Virus record (IMG/VR): IMGVR_UViG_3300023237_000053 | Coordinates: 1-30,090 of that record | Strand: one strand, 5' to 3' | Origin: a virus | Length of the DNA stretch: 30,090 bases | Shown here: positions 15,796 to 22,772 of the stretch, piece after piece | Numbering within the stretch: the stretch's first letter is position 1 | How the letters are laid out: every line of letters begins with the position of its first letter | The notes under the pieces: generated by a model | The model's database searches: none | What the model saw: only the letters and a program-made list of their open reading frames with translations | What the model was told of the DNA's origin: nothing | Program-made: the position numbers and the translations under genes

Positions 15796-17562
15796 ATGGC
15801 TGAACGTACTGACGCATACTTAAAAGGTCGATTTATAACAGGTGCCACACCTACTGAAGCTGATTTTGGTGATATGGTAGATAGTAAACGCAATGTTGCT
15901 GATAATTTGGCAATTAGTGATGTTACTGGACTACAAACCGAATTAGATAATGCTTCTACCGCTATAGATTGGGGTGATATTACAGGTACACTAGCGGATC
16001 AAACGGATTTAGATACCGCGTTGGATAGTAAGTCACCCACGACACACGTGCATAGTGCAGCAACCACCTCAGTAGCTGGGTTTTTGAGTGCCGCAGATAA
16101 AACCAAATTAAATGGGTTAGATGCAACAAATTATGCAGCTGCATCCCATGACCATATAAAATCAGATATCACAGACTTAGCATCTACTGAATTAGTGCCA
16201 TCTGGTGGAACGGATGGTCAGTTATTGAGCAAAGTTAGCGGCAGTGTTGCTTGGGCTGATGCAGCTGGTGGTGGTGGAATGAGCCTAAACGAAAAGATAA
16301 ATCAAAATATACTTTTTGAAAATGTGGCTAGATTAAACTATCAAGATAGCTTAGCTGCTATAGCTTATCGGGGCGGAACCTTTGATATTTTTACGGACGA
16401 AACGAAAATAGCGAGTAAAACACAAGTTAGCGTTAGTACTTTAGCTGTTGGAGCGGATAACGGTAGCATAATACTTGATGATTCAATTAGCGGGTGGGGT
16501 GCTATAAATGATGTTACATACGATTCAAAAACGATTAGTGTAAGTTCGCAATCCTCATTGCCAAATGGGTTTTCTTTTAATCCAGATAAATCTAAAATGT
16601 TTATTTTGGGTTCAATTAACAATGTTATTTATCAATATACATTATCAACTCCGGGCGATGTTTCTACAGCTACTTATGATAGTGTAAGTTTTTCTACAAG
16701 TTCACAAACTAGCTTTCCGACTGGATTATTTATTAAACCAGATGGGACTAAATTTTACCTAACTGATGGGTCTGCTATGTATCAATATAGCATGAGTACT
16801 GCTTTTTTAATTAGCTCAGCTTCTTATGATTCTATTACGTTGACAGTTGGCACTGGGGCAAGAGGGCCATTTTTTAGGGCTGATGGTCTTAGATTTTATG
16901 CTATTTATTCAGGAACAGTTGTCTCGGAATATTCGCTTGCTAGCGCTTGGGCAAATATAAGTACGGCTACTTTAATTTCACAGACAACTATCTCAACACA
17001 AGATAACTCATTACGTGCAATATGGTTTAAAGATGATGGGCTTAAAATGTACTTACTTGGAAGTCAAAATGATAATATTTATCAATATACGCTGGGGACG
17101 GCTTGGGATAGCTCAGACTTTACATACGATTCATTAAGTTTTAGTGTAGGTAGTCAAGAAACAGCCCCTAATGCTATATTTATTGATGATATCGGGTTGC
17201 AATTATTTATAATTGGTCAAATAACTGACGCAGTATATCAATATACGTTGGGGTCAAATGATGGATTTTTAACTACGGGTAACTTCATTAGCACTTCACT
17301 AGATTTGACGGGCGACTTAGCAGCAAATCCGACTAAAGTAGTAGTGAGTTCAACTTTTGCAACACCCACCGATACGACTTTATCGCTTAAAATTTCAGAC
17401 GGAACGCCAGCAAATGATGTTACAGTCACAAGCGCTAATTTCGACACAGAAGTAGACTGCTCTAGTTTAACGACTCGAACGCTTACTTTGCAGTGGCTAT
17501 TTACTACCTCAGATACAGCTGCAACGCCAACTTTAAATAATTACGGAGTATACTTTACATGA
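15796..17562 (+). CDS. Beta-propeller-like tail fibre / receptor-binding candidate
   Basis: This 588-residue protein has three parts. The first 160 residues contain phage fibre repeats (KGRFITGATPTEADFGDMVDS, HVHSAATTSVAGFLSAADKTKLNGLD, SHDHIKSDITDL). Residues 225-495 contain about five repeats of roughly 50 residues, each with a TYDS start, a FSFNPDKSKMFILGS-like strand pair and a YQYTL end; this pattern suggests a beta-propeller. The last 90 residues form a separate beta-rich domain. It is probably the receptor-binding protein or a side fibre. It is followed with a four-base overlap by a DUF4376-like gene. Confidence 0.72.
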   Translation: MAERTDAYLKGRFITGATPTEADFGDMVDSKRNVADNLAISDVTGLQTELDNASTAIDWGDITGTLADQTDLDTALDSKSPTTHVHSAATTSVAGFLSAADKTKLNGLDATNYAAASHDHIKSDITDLASTELVPSGGTDGQLLSKVSGSVAWADAAGGGGMSLNEKINQNILFENVARLNYQDSLAAIAYRGGTFDIFTDETKIASKTQVSVSTLAVGADNGSIILDDSISGWGAINDVTYDSKTISVSSQSSLPNGFSFNPDKSKMFILGSINNVIYQYTLSTPGDVSTATYDSVSFSTSSQTSFPTGLFIKPDGTKFYLTDGSAMYQYSMSTAFLISSASYDSITLTVGTGARGPFFRADGLRFYAIYSGTVVSEYSLASAWANISTATLISQTTISTQDNSLRAIWFKDDGLKMYLLGSQNDNIYQYTLGTAWDSSDFTYDSLSFSVGSQETAPNAIFIDDIGLQLFIIGQITDAVYQYTLGSNDGFLTTGNFISTSLDLTGDLAANPTKVVVSSTFATPTDTTLSLKISDGTPANDVTVTSANFDTEVDCSSLTTRTLTLQWLFTTSDTAATPTLNNYGVYFT

Positions 17563-17954
17563 GACCTACTAATGTAATAAACGAAATAAAAAGCGGCTCA
17601 ACGTCTCAATTAGAGCAAGTTTTTGCATCTTACGAAGCGCAAGGAATGCCGATTGTAAATAACGGTACAACTTATCATTTGCAATGCCGTCCGCTCGATC
17701 GCACCAACTGGCTAGGTGTAATGGCAATGGCTAACTTGCTAGATTCAGACTTAGATACCGTCACTATAATGACTTTCGAGAACGTACCAATTACACTCAC
17801 AAAGCCACAAGTACTACAAGCCATGGCAAACATAGGCGTTTATTCTCAGGCTTTATACGGCGCCAGGTGGTCAACTAAACAAGCGATTAGCAACGGCACT
17901 ACGTCTATTCAAGCTACATTTTCAACCGCTTTACTAGCTATTCTAAACCCATAA
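17559..17954 (+). CDS. DUF4376-like tail fibre-associated protein
   Basis: This 131-residue protein contains CRPLDRTNWLGVMAMANLL, a VTIMTFENVPITLTKPQVLQAMANIG segment and SQALYGARWSTKQAI, a pattern of DUF4376-type domains often found in tail fibre assembly proteins. Its ATG overlaps the stop of the putative receptor-binding gene, so the two are probably co-translated and the small protein may help fold or attach it. It is the last gene of the rightward late operon and is followed by a terminator. Confidence 0.65.
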   Translation: MRPTNVINEIKSGSTSQLEQVFASYEAQGMPIVNNGTTYHLQCRPLDRTNWLGVMAMANLLDSDLDTVTIMTFENVPITLTKPQVLQAMANIGVYSQALYGARWSTKQAISNGTTSIQATFSTALLAILNP

Positions 17955-17957
17955 AAA

Positions 17958-17984
17958 AAGCCCCGACAGTTACGAAGGGGCTTC
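17958..17984 (-). terminator. Terminator between convergent operons
   Basis: A stem with arms AGCCCC and GGGGCT and a 12-base loop lies between the late operon and the leftward accessory genes. On the minus strand it is followed by a run of seven T, so it is strongest as a terminator for the XRE gene; it may also slow rightward transcription. Confidence 0.8.
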
Positions 17985-18009
17985 TTCCGAGCGTAATGCG
18001 AGCGCTCAG

Positions 18010-18303
18010 CTAATTGGGATTATGAGCGCCCCAGCGGGCTTTCATTATTTCGGTAAAATTGTTATTTGCTTCTTTTGGGCTTACAAAAAAGTATAGATCT
18101 AACCCCTCACAAAGCTTTAGCAGTGTTTCTAAATTTGGGCTGAATTTACCCATTTCAATCCTTTCAAGTGTGGATTTATTGATACCCACTTTTCCAGCTA
18201 AAGCTACTTGAGATAGCTTCATCGCATGCCTGCGGTCAATAAGATGCCGCACAATCATTCGCACAGCTTCTTTATGTTTCTCAGTGCTCATTTTCTTGCT
18301 CAA
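18010..18303 (-). CDS. XRE-family HTH regulator
   Basis: This 97-residue DNA-binding protein has a helix-turn-helix near residues 30-65 (MKLSQVALAGKVGINKSTLERIEMGKFSPNLETLLKLCEGL), typical of the Cro/CI superfamily. It is on the minus strand and overlaps the upstream gene's end by 23 bp. An internal Met at residue 5 is an alternative start. Such small regulators in accessory blocks often control their own operon or serve as antitoxins. No toxin-like partner is recognisable, though the upstream gene is of unknown function. Confidence 0.82.
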   Translation of the reverse strand: MSKKMSTEKHKEAVRMIVRHLIDRRHAMKLSQVALAGKVGINKSTLERIEMGKFSPNLETLLKLCEGLDLYFFVSPKEANNNFTEIMKARWGAHNPN

Positions 18304-18817
18304 TTATAAAGCCATATTCGGTGTAGTCGTTTACACCATGTTCTCCCGAAATAGTTGTCCAGCCCGTATCTTTTCTCTCTAAAGAGATGTCTCCGCTAAA
18401 GCCCTCTAGCTTGCCATCTGCGTCTGTAAACTCCGTGTTTACTCTGCTGATTTCAGCATCTACTAAGATGCTGTCAAAAAGCCCTTCTTCTGTTATGGTG
18501 ATTTTCATCTTTATAAACCCCATCCTATTCGATTTAAAATAGTTTTCATCAGCGGTAATAGCATTCGCATCAATTTTCGTAGCGGTAATAGCATTCGCAT
18601 CAATAAACATAGGTCCCCTAGCCGACGCATTGTTTAAAATTATGTGCTGCTCATTTCTAACAAACTCATATAGCTTAGATTCTTTATCCTCGATTAAATC
18701 CGTTGCGTCGTTTTCAGAGAGAATAAGATTTCTTAATTCTTCACTAGTGAATGAACCACTTTTGGCATCTATAGCGTTATTATTTAGTATTTCTTGAATG
18801 TTTTCTGGAATGTACAT
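18281..18817 (-). CDS. Unknown protein with ITxxKI repeat
   Basis: This 178-residue protein is not recognised. Residues 1-65 are acidic and helical. Residues 72-90 hold two near copies of a DANAITAxxx unit, recalling the ITADKI repeats of the large tail protein. The C-terminal 80 residues are beta-rich (MGFIKMKITITEEGLFDSILVDAEI, GEHGVNDYTEYGFII). It is paired with the XRE gene on the minus strand. A secreted or surface-linked function is not indicated, since no signal peptide is seen. It could be a toxin-like partner, an exclusion protein or a tail-derived protein. Confidence 0.65.
   Translation of the reverse strand: MYIPENIQEILNNNAIDAKSGSFTSEELRNLILSENDATDLIEDKESKLYEFVRNEQHIILNNASARGPMFIDANAITATKIDANAITADENYFKSNRMGFIKMKITITEEGLFDSILVDAEISRVNTEFTDADGKLEGFSGDISLERKDTGWTTISGEHGVNDYTEYGFIIEQENEH
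18551..18604 (-). repeat. 30-bp-period direct repeat
   Basis: A 24-base sequence at 18551-18574 recurs exactly at 18581-18604, a 30-bp period that encodes the repeated DANAITA unit of the overlapping minus-strand gene. Confidence 0.9.
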
Positions 18818-18926
18818 TGTAAGTAGCCGATTTAGTTATTTGCTGTTGTCGCCAGCGTGAGTAAGCTTTTTGCTTGTCTTAATATACACGCTTTTATGCA
18901 GGTATGCAAGTTTTATTTTATTTACC

Positions 18927-19388
18927 CTAATTTAATTCAGCGGATAATCTTTCTTGAATAGAATCAAAGAAGGGCTTAATCGTCTTTTCAGCCATAACCT
19001 TAGTGATGGCTTGATCCTGCCAACCGCCAAAGCTTCCTGATCGGGTTTGGTAGCCCATATTTATTCTTACTATACACTGCTTTGGCTTATCTTTACTGTT
19101 GATTATATTAAAATTAGTTCGGGTTCTGCGCCCACCAGTTAGCACAATAGACAGGTCCCCGCCAAGCTGCATCCAGTCCGTGTTAATGATACCTAGCTCT
19201 TTATCTACGTTTATTATTGTAGCTGTTCCTAATTGTATCGAAGTTAAGAGTACATCAAAGACCTCATCTTTTGTGTATTCATAGACTTTCCATGTAATAT
19301 CTTTTTGCTGATCAGCAGGCAGGGTGTAAATAGAGGGCGCACAACTTACAATAAGTAGAGCCAGTAGCGCAATAATTGCATATTTCAT
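18927..19388 (-). CDS. Lipoprotein, candidate lysogenic conversion gene
   Basis: This 153-residue protein begins with a signal peptide MKYAIIALLALLIVSC whose lipobox IVSC places the lipid on Cys16. The mature part is a compact alpha-beta domain (VYEYTKDEVFDVLLTSIQLGTATIINVDKELGIINTDW ... IVRINMGYQ) with a C-terminal helix. It lies on the minus strand between tail genes and integrase, a usual place for genes expressed from a prophage. Phage lipoproteins in such places often block superinfection, but that is an inference. It could also be a host-derived gene. Confidence 0.75.
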   Translation of the reverse strand: MKYAIIALLALLIVSCAPSIYTLPADQQKDITWKVYEYTKDEVFDVLLTSIQLGTATIINVDKELGIINTDWMQLGGDLSIVLTGGRRTRTNFNIINSKDKPKQCIVRINMGYQTRSGSFGGWQDQAITKVMAEKTIKPFFDSIQERLSAELN

Positions 19389-19483
19389 AATCTTACGATT
19401 CGTTATTGGTTACCTAAATGTGCAAAAATATATTTTTAGCTGCAATATATAAAAGCAAGAGCAACCAAATCGCTACCAGACAT

Positions 19484-19517
19484 AAAAAAACCCCCACTGA
19501 TAACAATCAGAGGGGGT
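19484..19517 (-). terminator. Leftward-facing intrinsic terminator
   Basis: The stem pairs CCCCC-A-CTGAT (19491-19501) with ATCAG-A-GGGGG (19506-19516) around an AACA loop with one A-A mismatch. On the minus strand seven T follow. No leftward gene ends here: the lipoprotein gene begins 96 bp further left. It could shield the accessory genes from leftward transcription entering through the integration site. Confidence 0.75.
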
Positions 19518-19602
19518 CTACGTACTCGGGAGGGGAGTAAAACTATATGTGTATACTGTGTTTAAACCTATCTCCGTTTACTTTATTAAGCATATATTAG
19601 AA

Positions 19603-19610
19603 TAGATTTG
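19603..19610 (+). promoter_or_regulatory. Possible integrase promoter -7 box
   Basis: TAGATTTG matches the Bacteroidota -7 pattern TAnnTTTG and lies 65 bp before the integrase start. No convincing -33 element is seen, so this is tentative. Confidence 0.3.
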
Positions 19611-19675
19611 CATCTTTACGCAGAAAAGAGCAACCTATGTTGCTCTTATGTTGCTCCAAATTTCACCACTGACCA

Positions 19676-20824
19676 ATGAAATTATCTACCTATTACCAGG
19701 CTAAAAGACAATCCATTTCCATTCGTATTTCTCATCAAAAACAAAAATCTCTTTACAAGATTTTTAACTTAGAACCCAAATATTGGAATGCTAAAACAAA
19801 TCAGGTTAGAAGTAGTCACCCTGAATCTGGGCGCTTAAATGCTACCATAAAGCATGCATCTGATAGCATTGCAAATATCGTTAGGGCTAACAATTTTGAA
19901 AGCCCTAAGCAGGTAAGATTTCACTTAGAAGAATTTGGCTATAAAGTAAAACCCATAAAAACCGAATTTACTACCGAGTTCATAAAAGCTGATATTATTG
20001 GTAAGCGTAAGCAAACCTCAAAAAACTACAATACTCTGTGCCGGTGGCTACAAGAGTTTGATCCAACTATTAGACTGCATGAATGGACCAAGGTAAGATT
20101 GCATGAATTTAAACGTTTTTTGGAGCAGCAACCCACGTTAAATAGCAAAAATACAATTATTCGATATTTGACTGATTTACGTGCAACACTAAACCATGCT
20201 ACTTATTTAGAGCTGTTGTCACCAGAGCTTAATCCCTTTCGTACCGGATTTACGATAGAATCATTTAAACCCAAGGATATTAAGCTTGAATTGCATGAGC
20301 TAAAAAAGCTTTATGCCCTATCCCCTACCCGCCTTGCAGCACGTTGGTTTATGTTGATGTACTTACTTGATGGCGCTAGACCCAACGAAGCCGCCAAACT
20401 TAAATGGACTGATATAAATAACGGCATAATTAGCTTTGTGCAGTCAAAGACTGGTAAGCAAATGAACGTGACTATTACACCAAAGCTCCAGGCGTTGCTA
20501 CAACTATTTATAAATGATGGCATCTACATAGTTAACGTTGTAAATAGCATAAAGAATGAAGATGAACACTACAAAGCCTCACGATCTTTGCAGATTTTAA
20601 ATCCATTGCTAAGAAAAGTCTGTATCGAGTGTGGAATAAAAGAAGTGACATCGCATGTTGCTCGTCATACCTTTGCTTACTTAGCCCAAGATTTTGGGTA
20701 TTCAATTCTAGAGCTTCAGCAGGCGCTAAATCATTCGAAGCCTGAAATAACCGCAGACTACGTTGGGCGTTTGAAAGGTGATAAGATGAACGAGCGTAGA
20801 AAAGACTTACATGACAAATTGTAG
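19676..20824 (+). CDS. int: Tyrosine integrase
   Basis: This 382-residue recombinase would integrate and excise the phage at attP/attB. The N-terminal arm-binding domain (residues 1-70, with YWNAKTNQVRSSHPESGRLN) and the SAM-like core-binding domain (about 95-190) are of the Bacteroidota type. The catalytic set is visible: Arg235 (GARPNEAAKL), Lys258, His327 and Arg330 (HVAR), His353 and the nucleophile Tyr362 (ITADYVG). The start ATG at 19676 is about 20 codons before the first conserved strand. No near match to integron-type recombinases was noticed (the extra alpha helix region of IntI is not evident). Confidence 0.95.
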   Translation: MKLSTYYQAKRQSISIRISHQKQKSLYKIFNLEPKYWNAKTNQVRSSHPESGRLNATIKHASDSIANIVRANNFESPKQVRFHLEEFGYKVKPIKTEFTTEFIKADIIGKRKQTSKNYNTLCRWLQEFDPTIRLHEWTKVRLHEFKRFLEQQPTLNSKNTIIRYLTDLRATLNHATYLELLSPELNPFRTGFTIESFKPKDIKLELHELKKLYALSPTRLAARWFMLMYLLDGARPNEAAKLKWTDINNGIISFVQSKTGKQMNVTITPKLQALLQLFINDGIYIVNVVNSIKNEDEHYKASRSLQILNPLLRKVCIECGIKEVTSHVARHTFAYLAQDFGYSILELQQALNHSKPEITADYVGRLKGDKMNERRKDLHDKL

Positions 20825-20907
20825 TTTTTACAACTTTTAATGAAAGAAAATAGGATTCAGCGCGTTTACTACTAATCCATTAATGAATACTAATTTGAGT
20901 AAACTTT

Positions 20908-21006
20908 ATGCAAAATCAAAGCTTTAGAGAGTTAATTCTAGAAACAGTACAAGAGGCCATAGATTCTATAAGTTCGAATCAGATTCAAAATTTAAAAAAT
21001 ACCTAA
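20908..21006 (+). CDS. 32-residue ORF, possible excisionase remnant
   Basis: This short ORF starts at ATG 20908, 83 bp after the integrase stop. Its product (MQNQSFRELILETVQEAIDS and 12 more residues) resembles the first helix of the excisionase-like protein at 21704 (QNEDIRTIVINAVNEAI). It stops before any HTH. Its last 41 bp overlap the end of the repressor gene on the other strand. It may be a remnant of a second excisionase-like gene cut short here; a functional small peptide is less likely. Confidence 0.4.
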   Translation: MQNQSFRELILETVQEAIDSISSNQIQNLKNT

Positions 21007-21385
21007 ATATTTTTGGTCGATGTTCTTCAGGCGTCTGCATACAGGCTTCAACAATTGCATCATGCAGGCGCTTTTTTACTATTGCTTTAGCTTTTTCTAA
21101 GTGTATATCAGCGCTGTAAGTATCAATAGGCTCATTTACTATGTCAATTTCCTTGCTTTTTTTTGTCAAGTCAATCCACAAATATCCCCCATCCTTGCTT
21201 ATTATCTCTACTTCAAGAGCTTTATTTAGTCGCGTTATAAGTTTAGTTGTTGCTGTTTTTTCACTTAAATAACGTGTTATGTTGGAGGGGTGTATGCCTT
21301 TCAGTTTTTTGGCTAAGTCCTTCTTCTCCATTCGTTTAACATAGAGTATATCTTTCAGCATTTCCCCGAAATTTTGATGAATCAT
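20966..21385 (-). CDS. CI-like phage repressor (XRE HTH)
   Basis: This 139-residue protein has an N-terminal helix-turn-helix near residues 8-60 (LKDILYVKRMEKKDLAKKLKG, then HPSNITRYLSEKTATTKLITRLNKAL). The C-terminal part is charged and helical and lacks an S24 peptidase, so it is not an autocleaving LexA-type repressor. It faces left, divergent from the early operon across a 104-bp operator region. This arrangement suggests it maintains lysogeny. AGGAG lies upstream of its ATG. Confidence 0.82.
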   Translation of the reverse strand: MIHQNFGEMLKDILYVKRMEKKDLAKKLKGIHPSNITRYLSEKTATTKLITRLNKALEVEIISKDGGYLWIDLTKKSKEIDIVNEPIDTYSADIHLEKAKAIVKKRLHDAIVEACMQTPEEHRPKIFRYFLNFESDSNL

Positions 21386-21489
21386 TTTAGCTCCTAAAAA
21401 TTAAATATAAAATCATTTGTTATTTATATCAATCTATTTTATATTACTAGTGTAATAACAGTAGCAACATAAGTAATAAATGCCACAAT
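21386..21489. promoter_or_regulatory. Divergent operator/promoter region
   Basis: Between the repressor and the early operon lies a perfect palindrome TATTAC-TAGT-GTAATA at 21442-21457, with a further GTAATA half-site at 21473-21478, likely operator sites. For the leftward repressor gene a TTGATA (21432-21427) and TATATT (21409-21404) pair is spaced by 17 bp, a possible sigma-70-like promoter, although Bacteroidota promoters usually look different. Confidence 0.55.
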
Positions 21490-21717
21490 ATGAACGATTT
21501 ACAACAAAATTTGTCAAGCGAATTGCTATCGCATGACATTAAATACCCCGAAATGGCAAGGGCCACAGGGTATAGCGAGGGACAAATAAAGCAATGGTTT
21601 TATCGTCATGCGATAAACCAAAAGCGTTACGGAATTATCAAACTCGGAATAAAGAAGGTTATTGAGACGCGGTTTGAAGCTGCGAAGGCTGCAAAGGAGC
21701 TTTATGGCGCAAAATGA
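21490..21717 (+). CDS. Small HTH protein, Cro-like position
   Basis: This 75-residue protein has a helix-turn-helix-like part (DIKYPEMARATGYSEGQIKQWFYRHAI) followed by a basic C-terminal helix. It is the first gene to the right of the operator, divergent from the repressor, which is the Cro position. A DNA-binding role in the lysis-lysogeny switch is likely; identity with a named Cro family is not claimed. It overlaps the excisionase-like gene by 14 bp. Confidence 0.72.
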   Translation: MNDLQQNLSSELLSHDIKYPEMARATGYSEGQIKQWFYRHAINQKRYGIIKLGIKKVIETRFEAAKAAKELYGAK

Positions 21718-21931
21718 AGACATAAGGACAATTGTTATAAATGCGGTGAATGAAGCGATCACCATGCATAATAGTGGTCCCATGAATACGCAAACAGCCG
21801 CCAAGTATCTTTGCATTAGCCCTAGAAAAATGCAGGATCTCTTTTCTTACATAAAGCACTCACGTGTGGGTGGTAAGAGACTTTTTTTAAAAGCCGACTT
21901 AGATGCCTACATCAAGGAGCAGAGATCATGA
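21704..21931 (+). CDS. Excisionase-like HTH_17 protein
   Basis: This 75-residue protein contains a MerR-like winged helix typical of HTH_17 excisionases: MNTQTAAKYLCISPRKMQDLFSYIKHSRVGGKRLFLKADLDAYI. It could direct excision with the integrase or regulate early genes. ATG 21704 with AAAGGAG upstream is preferred over the TTG at 21662. It overlaps both neighbours (ATGA with the next). Confidence 0.8.
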   Translation: MAQNEDIRTIVINAVNEAITMHNSGPMNTQTAAKYLCISPRKMQDLFSYIKHSRVGGKRLFLKADLDAYIKEQRS

Positions 21932-22290
21932 GAATCAGCCATTCTAATGGCGGTAGCGGACGTGGTATCACAACAGATTCATATCGAGCGCTGGGCGAGA
22001 TTCCTCGAATTAACGATACATCACAGTTTCCCCCGTCGATCAACCCCTTTCGCATCCCACTATCATCAAATTTTGACGGCTATGGGCGCAGATATAGACG
22101 CAAGAATTACAACAATAAGAGTATTAATGAAATGCTAAACAAAGCAATTGGAGACGTTTTAGTCATTAACCAAACACTCTCTGAAGTTGAATTGCTTATT
22201 AAAAAATGCAAAGAACTCTGCCCAAAAGGTAGTTTTAAAGTTCTTGAGCAAAGCGCTACTGGCGTTAAGATTATGTGTACAAGTGTATAG
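21928..22290 (+). CDS. Unknown early protein
   Basis: This 120-residue protein is not recognised. The first 60 residues are polar, rich in Gly, Arg, Ser and Pro, and probably disordered (a basic GYGRRYRRKNYNNK patch). The second half is helical (INEMLNKAIGDVLVINQTLSEVELLIKKCKELC) and ends with a short strand-rich segment. The ATGA overlap with the excisionase-like gene supports this frame rather than an overlapping 63-residue frame at 21947. It is followed by a structured gap of 174 bp before the next supported ORF at 22465. Confidence 0.6.
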   Translation: MRISHSNGGSGRGITTDSYRALGEIPRINDTSQFPPSINPFRIPLSSNFDGYGRRYRRKNYNNKSINEMLNKAIGDVLVINQTLSEVELLIKKCKELCPKGSFKVLEQSATGVKIMCTSV

Positions 22291-22303
22291 TTAGGGTTAA
22301 ATA

Positions 22304-22429
22304 ATAACATACCCACATCATTGTGAAGGGTGTTATGGGCTTATGATTGATAAGGAAACCTGCTATAGCGTATGACAGCGCTATAGCTATTAAGTATTAG
22401 TTATGTCTGATGTTGGCCTTGACCGGTCA
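22304..22429 (+). promoter_or_regulatory. Structured intergenic region with three inverted repeats
   Basis: Three symmetric elements lie close together: 22304-22314 with 22328-22336 (nine pairs, two-base bulge), a perfect 9-bp hairpin 22362-22370/22379-22387, and a 10-bp palindrome TGACCGGTCA at 22420-22429. None is followed by a T run. They could be operators or a structured leader for the next operon segment. Confidence 0.5.
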
Positions 22430-22468
22430 TCATCTATTACCACCAATGAACCTGAAATAAAACCATGA
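22403..22468 (+). CDS. Possible 21-residue leader ORF
   Basis: A short ORF (MSDVGLDRSSSITTNEPEIK plus Pro) begins at 22403 and overlaps the next small gene by ATGA. No ribosome binding site is clear. The overlap chain with two following genes is the only support, so it may be fortuitous. Confidence 0.25.
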   Translation: MSDVGLDRSSSITTNEPEIKP

Positions 22469-22560
22469 GAATATCAAAAAAACAAATCGGCGTGTTAATT
22501 ATTGGCACCTCTATAATTGGGCTTGCGCTTACTTACATAATGAGCAGGGTAAGGAAATGA
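22465..22560 (+). CDS. 31-residue single-pass membrane peptide
   Basis: This small ORF encodes a basic N-terminus (MRISKKQ), one hydrophobic segment of 19 residues (IGVLIIGTSIIGLALTYIM) and a basic end (SRVRK). Its stop overlaps the next ATG (ATGA). The clear membrane-peptide pattern and coupling to the downstream gene support it. Small membrane proteins of early phage regions may affect the host envelope or exclude other phages, but the role here is unknown. Confidence 0.55.
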   Translation: MRISKKQIGVLIIGTSIIGLALTYIMSRVRK

Positions 22561-22772
22561 GTAAAACCCTAAGAAAAATCAAAATAAATTCTATAACTCA
22601 GCTTAAAAATGAAGCATCAAAGACTCTTTTAACAGAGTCTCAAAATTTAACAGCTCAATTAGATAAGCTTTTAAATGCGCATAAAACTTTATGCTATTTA
22701 TACGATGAATTATCAAAAGAAAACAATGAACTAATAGACCAAATAAATGCAGAACCAAGAATCAACCACTAA
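22557..22772 (+). CDS. Small coiled-coil protein, unknown
   Basis: This 71-residue protein is basic at the start (MSKTLRKIKINS) and then forms a long helix with heptad character (LTESQNLTAQLDKLLNAHKTLCYLYDELSKENNELIDQI). It overlaps the preceding membrane peptide by four bases and the next gene by 26 bases. It may be an oligomeric partner of one of these. No family is recognised. Confidence 0.6.
   Translation: MSKTLRKIKINSITQLKNEASKTLLTESQNLTAQLDKLLNAHKTLCYLYDELSKENNELIDQINAEPRINH

Larger units (their letters stand above)
19389..19675. other. Probable attP / integrase arm-site region
   Basis: No gene is seen in these 287 bases between the lipoprotein gene and the integrase, the usual place for attP. 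It contains AGAGCAACC at 19458-19466 and again at 19627-19635, an inverted repeat AGAGCAAC/GTTGCTCT at 19627-19646, and a further GTTGCTC at 19650-19656. These may be integrase binding sites. The core cannot be defined from the window alone. Confidence 0.5.

Noticed and set aside
19676-20824. Integron integrase as the driver of the attC-like cluster
   Set aside because: The recombinase has the domain plan of Bacteroidota phage integrases and lies far from the cluster. No feature specific to IntI was seen.
20819-20838. Possible terminator after the integrase
   Set aside because: The stem is only five A/T-rich pairs (TTGTA/TACAA) with a short T run. It is too weak to call.
21947-22138. 63-codon frame overlapping the 21928 gene
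   Set aside because: The 21928 frame is longer and has an ATGA overlap with the preceding gene. This frame looks like an overlap shadow.
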